Positions 17,942 to 27,946 of a stretch of 64,000 nt of DNA are shown here, one piece after another. The notes under the pieces are model-generated. The model searched no databases. It saw nothing but the letters and a program-made list of their open reading frames with translations, and was not told where the DNA came from. The stretch spans positions 2,273,501 through 2,337,500 of the forward strand of contig NZ_CP051630.1 of the NCBI RefSeq assembly GCF_012848855.1. Direction: 5' to 3'. Position 1 is the stretch's first letter, and the number at the start of each line of letters is the position of its first letter. Made by a program: the position numbers and the translations under genes. The DNA comes from Pyruvatibacter mobilis (GTDB lineage Bacteria; Pseudomonadota; Alphaproteobacteria; CGMCC-115125).

Positions 17942-19402
17942 TCACGCCCGTGCGGGACGGGTGGCGCCGGACCCCAGATACAGGGAGCCGAGCACCATGC
18001 CAATGATGGCGGCGGCAAGGCCGGCCACCTGTGGCGGCACCAGCAGCTCGCCTCCTGAGGCGGCAAGCTGCCAGTTGACGGCTTCCAGCACCACCCATGT
18101 GCCGACGCCGCAGATGATGGACGCCAGCGCGCCTGCATTGGTGGCGCGCTTCCAGTAAACGCCGAAGGCCAGCGGCGTGAAGGCCCCGCACAGGGTCACC
18201 AGATAGGCGTTTTCCACCATCTCGAAGATGGACAGGCCCGCGGAGGCACTGAGCCAGCCATAGACGAGGACGACAAGGCCGAAGGCCACGACCGACAGGC
18301 GCAGCACCAGCAGGAAGCGCCTGTCGTCCATCGCAAAGCGCGGGCGCAGGATGTTTTCAGCAAAGATGGCCGAGGGGGCAATCAGCGTGCCGGCGGCCGT
18401 GGACATGATGGCTGACAGGAGCGCCCCGAAGAACAGGACCTGCACGGTCAGCGGCACATAGCCGAGAATGTAGTCCGGCAGGATGCGCTGGCTGTCGCCG
18501 CCCTCGGCCATGTGGGCATTGACAATGGCGGGATCGACGAGCAGCACTCCATAGGCGATGAAGATGGGGATGAAGCAGAAGGCGATGTAGAGCAGGCCGC
18601 CATAGACGGAGCCGCGGGCGGCCACGGTCTCGTCCTTGGCCGACATCACCCGCTGGAACACGTCCTGCTGGGGGATGGAGCCCAGCGCCAGGGTGATGAA
18701 GGCACCGAAGAAGGCGAGGATGGCGGCGGTGTCCCAGGCCGGCCAGAACTCGAACTTGCCGTTTTCAGCCGCGTGGGCAATGACGGCCGCATAGCCGCCC
18801 TCCACCTGGCCCGCCACCATGTCGGCGACGATCAGCAGGCCGATGATGATGGCGATCATCTGGATGAAGGCGACAATGGCAACAGACACCATGCCGCCGA
18901 ACACCGTGTAGGCCATGACGCTGATGAGACCGAGCACCATGCCCAGCTCGAAGCTGACCATGTCCATGGTCACGATGTTGATGACAAGGCCGAGCGCCAC
19001 GATCTGCGCGGAAATCCAGCCCAGATAGCTGATGCAGATCGCGATGGAGACCATGAGTTCCACCGCCGGGCCGAAGCGCGCCCGGTAGAAATCACCGATG
19101 GTGTTGAGCTTCATGCGGTAGATGCGGACGGCGAAGAACAGGCCCACGAAGACGAGGCAGAGGCCCGCGCCGATGGGGTCGGCGACGATGCCACCGAGAT
19201 TTTCTTCCATGAAGGTGGCGGGAATGCCGAGGACGGCTTCCGAGCCGAAGAACGTGACGAAGACCGTGGCGGTGACGATGTAGAGCGGCAGGGACCGGCC
19301 TGCCAGAATGAAATCACCGGAAGTCTGAACCCGGCGCGCGGCATAGATGCCGACGCCGACGGAAACGGCCAGGTAGAGGCCGACGAAAAAGGCCATGGTC
19401 AC
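17942..19402 (-). CDS. Sodium:solute symporter (SSS family)
   Basis: A 486-residue inner-membrane protein with about 13 helices. The conserved opening YLAVSVGVGIYAARR, then TSGDFILAGRSLP, and the central ITLALGSIPQQDVFQRVMSAKD are hallmarks of solute:sodium symporters. The protein sits just upstream of acetoacetyl-CoA synthetase on the same strand, so a short organic acid such as acetoacetate or 3-hydroxybutyrate is a likely substrate, by context only. GTG 19402 follows GGGGGA at nine bases; ATG 19396 is an alternative two codons later. Confidence 0.88.
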   Translation of the reverse strand: MTMAFFVGLYLAVSVGVGIYAARRVQTSGDFILAGRSLPLYIVTATVFVTFFGSEAVLGIPATFMEENLGGIVADPIGAGLCLVFVGLFFAVRIYRMKLNTIGDFYRARFGPAVELMVSIAICISYLGWISAQIVALGLVINIVTMDMVSFELGMVLGLISVMAYTVFGGMVSVAIVAFIQMIAIIIGLLIVADMVAGQVEGGYAAVIAHAAENGKFEFWPAWDTAAILAFFGAFITLALGSIPQQDVFQRVMSAKDETVAARGSVYGGLLYIAFCFIPIFIAYGVLLVDPAIVNAHMAEGGDSQRILPDYILGYVPLTVQVLFFGALLSAIMSTAAGTLIAPSAIFAENILRPRFAMDDRRFLLVLRLSVVAFGLVVLVYGWLSASAGLSIFEMVENAYLVTLCGAFTPLAFGVYWKRATNAGALASIICGVGTWVVLEAVNWQLAASGGELLVPPQVAGLAAAIIGMVLGSLYLGSGATRPARA

Positions 19403-19522
19403 TACGGATGATCCCCCAACGACAGATGACGCGGGGGGAGTATGAGCACAGTCCCTGCCTGCCAGAAAGCGGGTTTTTACGCAGGCTTCAAACCGGCTTC
19501 CAGCAAGGCGGACAGGGGTGCG

Positions 19523-20383
19523 TCAGTCTTCCTCGATGATCTCGTGGCGGACCTGGCCATAGGCCAGAAGGGCGAAGAGGCCGGTGCCGCCGAGGATGTT
19601 GCCCAGCAGCGTGGGGAAGACGAACTGGGCGAAAGCCTGGCCGACGCCCATGTCGCCATGCAGGGTCAGCAGCGCGACTTCGGCTGAGCCTGCGACAACG
19701 TGGCTGAACTCGCCCAGCGCGATCACATAGGTGACGGCAATGATGAAGAGAAGCCGTCCGCTTTTCATATCGGCCAGCCCCCAGACCAGAGCCGCGAGGA
19801 GAAAGCCTGCGGGCACGCCAAGCGCGATATTGGCAGCGGCTGAGCGGTCTGCCAGATGGTGGGACACTTCGAGGAAGGCTGCAATCTGGTCAGGTTTGGC
19901 AAGACCCGCATTGTCGACCAGAAAGACCGACGCGCAGACGCCCACGAGATTGGCAATGAACACGATCCCCCACAGCGCCAGCATGGTGCGCAGGCGCCAG
20001 AAGGTGGGGGTCACGAAAAGCGGCAGAACCGGCTTGATGGTGTTCTCAGTAAAAAGCTGCAGGCGGCCGACAATGACCAGCAGGAAGCCGAGGCAATAGC
20101 CGAAATTGCTGACCAGAGGCCGCCATGCCTCATCAGGCAGGTGGAGATGCAGATAGCCCTTGGTGTAAAGCGAAAAGGTCATCACCAGGCCTGCTGCGAT
20201 GCCTGACCACCACAGCGACAGGGCGGGCCGCTCAAGCTCCTCGATGCCTTCCTGACGGATGGTCTCGAAGATCACGGGAGACGATGACCGCAGGTTCTTG
20301 CGCGCCTGCACCCGTTGCTGGCTGGTGAGCACGACGTCCTCGTCGGTTTCCTGCTCCTGCCCGGCAGATTTTCTCTCGGCCAT
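19523..20383 (-). CDS. Formate/nitrite transporter family protein (YfdC-like)
   Basis: A 286-residue inner-membrane protein. A charged cytoplasmic N-terminus of about 60 residues leads into six membrane helices. LQLFTENTIKPVLPLF carries the TENT segment seen in YfdC-like members of the FNT family, and GEFSHVVAGSAEV gives the second half-helix with the pore histidine. FNT proteins are pentameric channels for small monovalent acids; the YfdC branch has no assured substrate. ATG 20383 is preferred because GAGGG lies nine bases upstream; ATG 20392 touches that site. Confidence 0.82.
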   Translation of the reverse strand: MAERKSAGQEQETDEDVVLTSQQRVQARKNLRSSSPVIFETIRQEGIEELERPALSLWWSGIAAGLVMTFSLYTKGYLHLHLPDEAWRPLVSNFGYCLGFLLVIVGRLQLFTENTIKPVLPLFVTPTFWRLRTMLALWGIVFIANLVGVCASVFLVDNAGLAKPDQIAAFLEVSHHLADRSAAANIALGVPAGFLLAALVWGLADMKSGRLLFIIAVTYVIALGEFSHVVAGSAEVALLTLHGDMGVGQAFAQFVFPTLLGNILGGTGLFALLAYGQVRHEIIEED

Positions 20384-20504
20384 CCGGTCCATCCCTCGCC
20401 TTGATCCGGCGCCCGCCGCCGGTGTCCCGCTGCAGGCAAAACGCCTGTGGAAGCAGAACACCGGACGGCGGGGTCCGGTTCCCCGGGACGCGCGGGGTAA
20501 TGGC

Positions 20505-22295
20505 CTAAAAGGCCAGCCCCGCGGCCTGGGTCTCGAGCAGCTTGCGGAACGCGCCCTGGGGGCGTTCCAGAAGCTCCGCGTGGGTGCCCTGCTCGGTGAT
20601 GCGTCCCTTGTCGAACACGAGGATGCGGTCCACGTCGCGCAGGGTGGAGAGGCGGTGGGCGATGAGGATCGTCGTCCGGCCGCGCATCAGGTCTTCGATC
20701 GCATCCTGGATCAGGCTCTCCGTATGCGAATCAAGGCTGGAGGTAGCTTCATCCAGCACGAGGATCGGGGCATCCGCCAAAAAGGCGCGGGCGATGGCGA
20801 TGCGCTGCCGTTCGCCGCCGGACAGCTTCACCCCCCGCTCACCCACTTCGGTGTCGTAGCCCTGAGGCAGGTCGCGGATGAATTCATCCGCATGGGCCCG
20901 CCGGGCGGCCTCCATGATCTCCTCACGGGTGGCGTCCGGCCTTGCATAGGCAATGTTCTCGGCCAGGGACCGGTGGAACAGGGCCGGGTCTTGCGGCACC
21001 AGGGCGATGGCCTGGCGCAGGCTGGACTGGGTGACCCGTGCCACGTCCTGACCATCGATCATGACCTGACCGCCCTCCAAATCATGCAGCCGTTGCAGGA
21101 GCTTGACGAAGGTGCTCTTGCCGGAGCCTGAGCGGCCGACAAGGCCGACCCGCTCACCGGGCCTGATCTCGAGCGAGAAATCGTCATAGATCGGGTCCGG
21201 CTTGTTGGCATAGGCAAAGCGCACCTTGCGGAAGGCAATCGCCCCCCTGCCCGGCTCGAATTCCTCCGCGTCCGGCGCATCGGCCACGCCCAAGGGCAGG
21301 CGCTGGAAGATCACGAGGTCTTCCAGCTCGTTGATCGCCTGCTGGGCGTTGCGGATGTGAAAAGCCGCGTGGCGCAGATGGCTGTCGATCACGAAGAAGG
21401 TGGTGAGCGCCAGCACGACATCACCCGGCGTGGCCTGGCCTTGCGTCCAGTACCAGGTGGAGAGGCCCAGCAGGGCTGCCATCATGAGGATCTGCATGGC
21501 GACCTGGAACATGACGCAGTTCTCAGCCCGCACCCATGAGAATTGGGCTTTGCCCGACCAGTCGCGCACCACGCGTTCGAACAGGCGGTTCTCCCGCGCT
21601 TCGGCACCGAAGCTCTTGACCACCGCGTTGCAGCTGATGGCATCGGACATGACGGCCCCGATGCGGCTGTCGGCGGCCATGTGCCGGGCGTTGGCGGGTG
21701 CCATGACGGTGGACGCCAGCCAGTAGCCGACACCCAGATGCAGGGCGATGAGCACACCGACCACAAGGCCGAGCAGCGGCCACTGGACGGCGAGCATGAT
21801 GGTGAGACCGATAAGGGTGAGCACCGCCGTCAGCAGCGCGTGCGCTACCGTGTCGGAATAGGTGTCATAGGCCCACATGCCGCGGGAGATCTTGCGCACG
21901 GTGGCGCCGGCGAACTCGTTGGCATGCCATTCCGACGAAAAGCGCTGCACCCGCTCGAAGGCGTCGATCACCAGATGCCGCATGATATTGGCGGCAAAGA
22001 CGATCCACACCCGGTACATGGTGTAGCGGACGGTGAAATAGAGAGTGGTGATGCCAACCGTGATGGCCATGACCTGCCACACCCGCCGGGGCGTCGCCTC
22101 CTGCGAGATGAGGTCGACCAGCCGGCCCGCGGCGACCGGCAGGGCGACATCAAGCAGCGCCATGAAGGCAATGAGGCCGACGCATGTGGCGAACAGGCCG
22201 CGATAGAGCATCCAGTAACGCCAGACGAAGCGGGCGGTATCAACGGATGACGGAGACACGCCCGCAGGGGCGCCGTTTGAAGACTGAAGAGACAT
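20505..22295 (-). CDS. ABC-type exporter, fused membrane and ATPase domains
   Basis: A 596-residue half-transporter. Residues about 25-320 hold six membrane helices; the ATPase domain has Walker A GRSGSGKST near residue 388, signature LSGGERQRIAIARA near 490, Walker B ILVLDEATSSLD and IAHRLSTL. It works as a homodimer exporting lipids, peptides or drugs; the substrate is not clear. The membrane domain is of the MsbA/ATM1-like type. ATG 22295 is taken as start; the GGGAGGG sequence 15 bases upstream is rather far. Confidence 0.88.
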   Translation of the reverse strand: MSLQSSNGAPAGVSPSSVDTARFVWRYWMLYRGLFATCVGLIAFMALLDVALPVAAGRLVDLISQEATPRRVWQVMAITVGITTLYFTVRYTMYRVWIVFAANIMRHLVIDAFERVQRFSSEWHANEFAGATVRKISRGMWAYDTYSDTVAHALLTAVLTLIGLTIMLAVQWPLLGLVVGVLIALHLGVGYWLASTVMAPANARHMAADSRIGAVMSDAISCNAVVKSFGAEARENRLFERVVRDWSGKAQFSWVRAENCVMFQVAMQILMMAALLGLSTWYWTQGQATPGDVVLALTTFFVIDSHLRHAAFHIRNAQQAINELEDLVIFQRLPLGVADAPDAEEFEPGRGAIAFRKVRFAYANKPDPIYDDFSLEIRPGERVGLVGRSGSGKSTFVKLLQRLHDLEGGQVMIDGQDVARVTQSSLRQAIALVPQDPALFHRSLAENIAYARPDATREEIMEAARRAHADEFIRDLPQGYDTEVGERGVKLSGGERQRIAIARAFLADAPILVLDEATSSLDSHTESLIQDAIEDLMRGRTTILIAHRLSTLRDVDRILVFDKGRITEQGTHAELLERPQGAFRKLLETQAAGLAF

Positions 22296-22804
22296 TTTTT
22301 CTGACAGCGTCCCTCCCAAGGTTGGGGAGGCGAGCGCTGCTCCGGGAAGATGAAATCTGGAAGGATTGGCAAAACGGCGCGATGGCGGACCGCGGGAGCG
22401 GTGCGCTTTCGGTAGACCACATGGCGCACCGGCTATCGCCGGCGGGCGCTGGTCCGTGCCGCGTTTGCCTCGGTCTTGCGGTTAGACGCGGTGTTTAGCG
22501 CCGCAAGACTGAGAAAACGCGATCACGCGAGGGGTATCGAATTTCATCGAGACCATCTTCCCGGATAGGCCGGCCGGGCGGGACTTAAGCGCCCCTGGCG
22601 GCTGGCGGTGATCGCAATTCCATGTACGCGGCCGCTTCGGGCAACGCACGTCATGACAATGCCACAGCGGGGCGCGAATGTGGAAGTCACATTTGGGTGC
22701 ATGATGGCGGGAACCGGGCATCCTGCGGTAGTGTTGCAACAGGTGGACCTTTGCTCGCCCGGACGCTGGTCCTGCCCTCACCTGATTTCACCGGAGACAT
22801 TTTG
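22296..22804. other. Long divergent intergenic region
   Basis: These 509 bases separate the leftward ABC exporter from the rightward AsmA gene. I find no RNA gene, repeat array or convincing small coding sequence. Short possible reading frames cross it but lack ribosome sites. It must hold the promoters of both flanking genes. Confidence 0.5.
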
Positions 22805-24838
22805 ATGCGCGGCTTTCTGATTTTCATTCTTGTCCTCGCAATCCTTGTGGTGGGCACGGTGCTGCTCGCGCCGATGTTCATTTCCTCCGACGTGGTGAAG
22901 CGCGAAGTGGAAAACGCCGTGGAGACGGCGACGGGCCGCAAGCTGACCATCGCGGGCGACGTGAAGATCACGGCCTGGCCGGCGCTGGGTGCGGAACTGG
23001 GCGATGTGACCTTCGCCAACGCCGCAGGCGGCAAGGCAGACAATATGGCCGCGATGAAGCAGCTGCGCGCGGAGCTGGCGCTGCTGCCGCTGCTCTCCGG
23101 CGAGGTGCGGGTGGCGGAATTCGTTCTGCAGGAGCCGGTCATCAACCTGGAAGTGGCGCGCAACGGCACGCCCAACTGGCAGTTCGACCTGCCGGAGGGC
23201 ACCGAACCCGCTTCGGCTCCGGCGCAGGAAGACGGGCCGGCGGACGAAACGGCGGGCGGCGGTTCGGGCAGTGGCTCGGGTGGCGGTGTGACGCCGACCC
23301 AGGTGGCGGTTGCCGACATGCGCATCGAGGACGGGCGTATCAGCTACAACAATGCGCAGACCGGCGATTCCTATGTGTTCGAGGATGTGGATGTGGCGGT
23401 GTCGCTGCCGAGCCTCGATGACCCGCTGGGCATGGATGGCGCGCTGACCTGGAATGGTGAACGGGTGACCATGGACGCTGTCCTGGCGCGGCCGCGGGTG
23501 GCGCTTGAAGGCGGCACGACGGGGGCGGAGATCTCTGTCGGCTCGGCACCGATCAACCTCACCTATAATGGCGACGTGACGCTGGACGGGGCACTGGCCT
23601 CGAACGGGGCGGTGACGCTGGACGTGCCGTCGGTGCGGCGGCTGGCGGCGTGGACCGGCAATCCGATGGCCGAAGGCGGCGGTTTCGGCCCGCTGGCCAT
23701 CAAGGGGCAGCTTGCCAGCGCGGGCAGCCGCTACACCTTCTCCAATGCCACCATGTCGCTGGACGGCATGAATGCGTCCGGTGACCTTGTGGTGCAGACA
23801 GCAGGCGCGCGGCCCAAGCTGTCGGGCTCGCTGGCGGTCGATCAGATCGACACCAATGTCTATGGCGGCCAGGGCGACACGGGCTGGAGCACGGACCGGA
23901 TCGACTTTTCCGGGCTCAAGGCCATTGATACGGACCTCGCCCTGTCGGCCGGCGAAATCATCTTCGGCAATATCGTGATCGGCGAAAGCGCGCTGGGTCT
24001 CGACATCACCAATGGCCGCATGGTTGCCAATCTCACCAAGATGGCGCTTTACGGCGGTGCGGGCACCGGCAAGCTGACGATCAATGGCAGCCAGGCGACC
24101 CCGTCGCTGGCCGCGGACTTCAACCTGTCCGGCCTGGCGATCGAGCCCTTCCTCAATGCGGCTGCGGGCTTCAAGCGGCTGAAGGGCACGGGCCTGTTCA
24201 ACATTGCCGTTACCACGCAGGGCGCGTCACAGGCGCAGATGATGCAGGCGCTGAACGGCACCGGGAACATCGATTTCCGCAATGGTGCCATCAAGGGCAT
24301 CAACCTGGCGCAGATCATTCGCACGGCGCTGACCAACCCGATTTCCGGCTGGAACAACGCCACCACGCAGGACACGGATTTCAGTGAGCTCAATGGCTCC
24401 TTCACCATCACCAATGGCGTGCTGTCGAACCAGAACCTGCAGATGCTCGGGCCGCTCATCCGGCTGACGGGTGCGGGCACGACGAGCATTCCCAACCAGA
24501 CGATCAATTACCGCCTGCAGCCGAAGCTGGTGGCCTCCCTCGAAGGCCAGGGCGGGGCATCGGACAAGGCCGGGCTTAACATCCCGGTGCTGGTGACCGG
24601 CACGTGGTCGAACCCGAAATTCGCGCCGGACCTGGCATCGGTGATTTCCAACCCGGCAGAGACGCTGCAGAACCTCGACAACATCAAGAAGCTGCAGCCC
24701 AAGGACATCATCCGCGGCCTCCTGGGCGAGGAGGGCGGCGCAGCAAATGACAACTCCTCCGGCGGGTCGTCCGGCGGGGAAGAAAAGAAAAGTGCTCCGA
24801 AGCCGGAAGAACTGCTGAAGGGCCTGTTCGGGCGCTGA
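22805..24838 (+). CDS. AsmA-family envelope protein
   Basis: A 677-residue protein anchored by one N-terminal helix (FLIFILVLAILVVGTVLLAPMFI) with the rest in the periplasm. The opening VKREVENAVETATGRKLTIAGDVKI and ISAWPALGAELGDV-like segment are the conserved AsmA N-terminus; ITNGVLSNQNLQMLGPLIRLTGAGT near residue 545 belongs to the AsmA C-terminal repeat. AsmA-like proteins bridge inner and outer membranes and are linked to phospholipid transport. A Gly/Ser linker sits near residues 145-160, and the C-terminus is Lys/Ser-rich. GGAGACATTTTG precedes ATG 22805. Confidence 0.88.
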   Translation: MRGFLIFILVLAILVVGTVLLAPMFISSDVVKREVENAVETATGRKLTIAGDVKITAWPALGAELGDVTFANAAGGKADNMAAMKQLRAELALLPLLSGEVRVAEFVLQEPVINLEVARNGTPNWQFDLPEGTEPASAPAQEDGPADETAGGGSGSGSGGGVTPTQVAVADMRIEDGRISYNNAQTGDSYVFEDVDVAVSLPSLDDPLGMDGALTWNGERVTMDAVLARPRVALEGGTTGAEISVGSAPINLTYNGDVTLDGALASNGAVTLDVPSVRRLAAWTGNPMAEGGGFGPLAIKGQLASAGSRYTFSNATMSLDGMNASGDLVVQTAGARPKLSGSLAVDQIDTNVYGGQGDTGWSTDRIDFSGLKAIDTDLALSAGEIIFGNIVIGESALGLDITNGRMVANLTKMALYGGAGTGKLTINGSQATPSLAADFNLSGLAIEPFLNAAAGFKRLKGTGLFNIAVTTQGASQAQMMQALNGTGNIDFRNGAIKGINLAQIIRTALTNPISGWNNATTQDTDFSELNGSFTITNGVLSNQNLQMLGPLIRLTGAGTTSIPNQTINYRLQPKLVASLEGQGGASDKAGLNIPVLVTGTWSNPKFAPDLASVISNPAETLQNLDNIKKLQPKDIIRGLLGEEGGAANDNSSGGSSGGEEKKSAPKPEELLKGLFGR

Positions 24839-24863
24839 TGCTGCCCCTGTTTGATGATGGACA

Positions 24864-24891
24864 CGGCGGCGCGGTTTGCATCGCGCCGCCG
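24864..24891. terminator. Hairpin after the AsmA gene, no T-tract
   Basis: Perfect 10-base arms CGGCGGCGCG/CGCGCCGCCG with an 8-base loop lie 26 bases past the AsmA stop. The following bases are not T-rich, so it is at best a weak or Rho-assisted terminator, or an RNA-stabilising hairpin before the potA-like gene. Confidence 0.4.
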
Positions 24892-24949
24892 ATCCGCCTA
24901 GGGTCCACGCGATTTCGAGGACCAGACTGCCTGCCCGCAAAGGAGCCCC

Positions 24950-26134
24950 ATGCCATCCGACATGCCCGCTGACGGACCCGATGCTTCCCCGCTTGTAAGC
25001 TTTCGCGGGGTGCAGAAGACCTATGACGGCGACACGCTGGTGGTGAAGGGTCTGGACCTTGATATCGCGCGCGGGGAATTCCTGACGCTGCTGGGCCCAT
25101 CAGGCTCGGGCAAGACAACCTGCCTGATGATGCTGGCGGGGTTCGAGCAGCCGACCGCCGGCGACATTCTGCTGGATGGCGATCCCATCACCGCCCTGCC
25201 GCCGCACAAGCGCGACATCGGCATGGTGTTCCAGAACTACGCGCTGTTTCCCCATATGACGGTGGCCGAGAACCTTGCCTTCCCGCTCAGGGTGCGGGGC
25301 ATGGACAAGGGTGAGATCGACCGCAAGGTGGCGGACGCGCTTGCCATGGTGGAACTCGACGAATTCGGCGGGCGGCGGCCGGCGCAGCTCTCCGGCGGGC
25401 AGCAACAGCGCGTGGCCGTGGCGCGGGCGCTGGTGTTCGAGCCCAAGCTTGTTCTGATGGATGAGCCACTGGGCGCGCTCGACAGGCTGCTGCGCGAGCA
25501 GATGCAGGTGGAGATCAAGCATCTGCATGAAACGCTTGGCATCACCATCGTCTATGTGACCCATGACCAGGGCGAGGCGCTGACCATGTCGGACCGGATT
25601 GCCGTGTTCAATGACGGGGTGATCCAGCAGGTGGCGCCGCCGACCGAGCTTTATGAGCGGCCGCAGAACAGTTTCGTGGCGTCGTTCATCGGCGACAGCA
25701 ACCGGCTTGCCGGGCGGATCAAGACAGTGGCCGATGGCCGGGTGACCGTGGCGCTGGACAGCGGCGGCAACGATCTGGTGACGGCGCTGCCGGTGGCGGC
25801 AGCCGCGGAGGGCGAGCGCACGCTGCTCTCGATCCGGCCGGAGCGGGTGCATCTGCTGGATGATGCGGATGACGCGGATACGGGCCGGCTCGACAATGTG
25901 TTTGAAGGCACTGTCCGGGAACTGATCTATTTCGGTGACCACCGGCAGGTGCGGCTGGCGCTGGCGGGCTGCGATGACTTCATCGTCAAGGTGCCGAACA
26001 CGGCACCGCGCGGGCTGCTGGCCCGCGGCGACAGGGTGCGCGTGGGCTGGAAGGCCGAGGACGCGCATGCGCTCGACTATATGGACATGGAACCGGGGCT
26101 GAACGGGACGGGCTCAGCGCGCAGCGCTGCGTGA
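24950..26134 (+). CDS. potA: Polyamine-type ABC importer ATPase
   Basis: A 394-residue ABC ATPase. Walker A GPSGSGKTT at residues 49-57, Q-loop FQNYALFPHMTV, signature LSGGQQQRVAVARAL at about 147, Walker B LVLMDEPLGALD at about 168 and H-loop YVTHDQGEAL. The C-terminal 130 residues form a TOBE-like regulatory domain (LLSIRPERVHLL, VRELIYFGDHRQV). This architecture is that of PotA-type importers for spermidine, putrescine or related amines. AAAGGAG precedes ATG 24950. It is the first gene of a five-gene rightward operon. Confidence 0.9.
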   Translation: MPSDMPADGPDASPLVSFRGVQKTYDGDTLVVKGLDLDIARGEFLTLLGPSGSGKTTCLMMLAGFEQPTAGDILLDGDPITALPPHKRDIGMVFQNYALFPHMTVAENLAFPLRVRGMDKGEIDRKVADALAMVELDEFGGRRPAQLSGGQQQRVAVARALVFEPKLVLMDEPLGALDRLLREQMQVEIKHLHETLGITIVYVTHDQGEALTMSDRIAVFNDGVIQQVAPPTELYERPQNSFVASFIGDSNRLAGRIKTVADGRVTVALDSGGNDLVTALPVAAAAEGERTLLSIRPERVHLLDDADDADTGRLDNVFEGTVRELIYFGDHRQVRLALAGCDDFIVKVPNTAPRGLLARGDRVRVGWKAEDAHALDYMDMEPGLNGTGSARSAA

Positions 26135-26182
26135 GCCAACCCCGCTCCTGCCCCTGCTGTTTGACCAGAAAGGGATCGACAG

Positions 26183-27283
26183 ATGACACGCATTCACCGA
26201 CTGGCGGCCGCCGCATCCCTCTCGCTTGGCCTTGCTCTTGGCCTTTCAGCGGGTGCCGCTCAGGCCGAAGACGCGATCACCGTGGTGTCATGGGGCGGGG
26301 CCTATACGGCCAGCCAGGTGGAGGCCTTCCACAAACCTTTCACCGAGAAGACGGGCATTGTCATTCAGTCCACGGATTATGACGGCAATGTCGCGCCGGT
26401 GAAGGCGCAGACGCTGAGCGGCAATGTGACGTGGGACGTGGTGGATGTGGAGCTGCCCGACGCCATCCGCCTGTGCGATGAGGGCGCGCTGGAGCTGATC
26501 GACGCGGCGGCGCTCTCCCCTGCCCCGGACGGCACCCCGGCGGAAGAGGATTTCCTCGACGGCACGCTTTATGACTGCGCGGTGGCGAATGTCATCTGGG
26601 CGACGGTGACGGCCTACAACAGCACCGCCTTCGACGGCAACGCGCCCACGACCATTGCTGACTTCTTCGATCTGGACGCCTTTCCGGGCAAGCGCGGCAT
26701 GCGCAAGACGGCGCGCAGCAACCTTGAAATGGCGCTGATGGCTGACGGCGTCGCGCCGGAGGATGTCTATCCGCTGCTGGAAACCAAGGAAGGCCGCGAC
26801 CGCGCTTTCGCCAAGCTCGACACCATCAAGGACAGTGTCGTGTGGTGGGATGCGGGCGCGCAGCCGCCGCAGCTTCTAGCCGACGGCGAGGTGGTGATGA
26901 CAACGGCCTTCAACGGCCGCATCTTCAATGCGGTGCATGGTGAGGGGCAGCCCTTCGAGATCGTGTGGGACGGCCAGGTGTGGGACATTGACCTGTGGGT
27001 CATTCCGGCGGGCACGCCGAAGAAGGCGCAGGCAATGGAGTTCATCCGCTTTGCCACGGGTACGGAGGCAATGGCCAACCAGCTGTCGCTGATCGCCTAC
27101 GGCCCGACGCGGGCCTCCGCCCTGCCGCTGATCGGCACCCATCCCGACTATGGCGTGGAAATGCTGCCGAACGTACCGAACGCAGAAGCCAATCTGACCA
27201 CAGCGCTGAAAACCGATCCGCTGTTCTGGGCGGATTTCAGTGTCGAGCTCGAGCAGCAGTTCAACGCCTGGCTCGTCGACTAG
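26183..27283 (+). CDS. Periplasmic binding protein of the polyamine-type importer (PotD-like)
   Basis: A 366-residue exported protein with a signal peptide (SLGLALGLSAGAAQA before EDAITVVSWGGAY). The mature start ITVVSWGGAYTASQVEAFHKPF and the later TIADFFDLDAFPGKRG are typical of PotD/PotF-family binding proteins in alphaproteobacteria. The bound compound cannot be deduced; amines or amine-like metabolites are the usual ligands. It follows the ATPase gene by 48 bases and has AAAGGGAT before its ATG. Confidence 0.88.
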   Translation: MTRIHRLAAAASLSLGLALGLSAGAAQAEDAITVVSWGGAYTASQVEAFHKPFTEKTGIVIQSTDYDGNVAPVKAQTLSGNVTWDVVDVELPDAIRLCDEGALELIDAAALSPAPDGTPAEEDFLDGTLYDCAVANVIWATVTAYNSTAFDGNAPTTIADFFDLDAFPGKRGMRKTARSNLEMALMADGVAPEDVYPLLETKEGRDRAFAKLDTIKDSVVWWDAGAQPPQLLADGEVVMTTAFNGRIFNAVHGEGQPFEIVWDGQVWDIDLWVIPAGTPKKAQAMEFIRFATGTEAMANQLSLIAYGPTRASALPLIGTHPDYGVEMLPNVPNAEANLTTALKTDPLFWADFSVELEQQFNAWLVD

Positions 27284-27319
27284 GCCGCGCATCTCAATCG
27301 CCAAGGGGGATCAAGCGGG

Positions 27320-27946
27320 ATGAGCAGCCGCTTCTGGGACAAGACCGCGCCGAAATATGCGCTGAGCCCGATCAAGGACATGGAGTCCTACCGCACCACC
27401 ATGGAGCGGACGAAAGCGCATCTCGGCCAGGGGGACGAGGTGTTGGAAGTGGGCTGCGGCACGGGCTCCACGGCGCTACTGCTGGCACCAAACGTAAAAA
27501 GCCTGACGGCCAGTGATTTCTCCGACGGCATGATCAAAATTGCCACGGACAAGCTGACGGCCCCTGGGGCCCCCGGCAATGTGAGCTTCCGCCAGGCGGT
27601 GATCGGTGACCATGTGGCTGCCGGTGAGCGTTATGACGCGGTGCTGGCGTTCAACTTCCTGCACCTGGTGAACGACGTGCCCGGCGCCATTGAACAGATC
27701 CGTACCCTGCTGAAGCCGGGCGGCCTGTTCATTTCCAAGTCCGTCTGCCTCGGCAGCAAGGCGTGGCTGTTCAAGCCCCTCATCAGCGCGCTGCAGCTCA
27801 TCGGCAAGGCACCGCATGTGAGCTTTCTGACCATCGAGCAGCTGGACGGCCATATCCGGGACGCGGGATTTAAGATACTGGACGAGGGGTGCTTTCCCGC
27901 TTCGCCGCCGTCGCGCTTCGTGGTTGCCAAACGGCTGGACACATGA
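27320..27946 (+). CDS. Class I SAM-dependent methyltransferase inside the importer operon
   Basis: A 208-residue soluble methyltransferase. VLEVGCGTGSTALLL (about residues 42-56) is the SAM-binding motif I, LTASDFSDGMI gives the acidic residue after strand 2, and YDAVLAFNFLHLV is motif II/post II. It is of the UbiE/methyltransf_11 type and has no signal peptide. It lies between the binding-protein and permease genes, overlapping the permease start by ATGA, so it is made together with the transporter. It may modify the imported compound; the substrate is unknown. Confidence 0.85.
   Translation: MSSRFWDKTAPKYALSPIKDMESYRTTMERTKAHLGQGDEVLEVGCGTGSTALLLAPNVKSLTASDFSDGMIKIATDKLTAPGAPGNVSFRQAVIGDHVAAGERYDAVLAFNFLHLVNDVPGAIEQIRTLLKPGGLFISKSVCLGSKAWLFKPLISALQLIGKAPHVSFLTIEQLDGHIRDAGFKILDEGCFPASPPSRFVVAKRLDT

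Noticed and set aside
24950-26134. The potA-like ATPase as the missing FbpC partner.
   Set aside because: It is the first gene of a complete operon with its own binding protein and permeases, 9 kb from fbpA; sharing cannot be excluded but is not supported.
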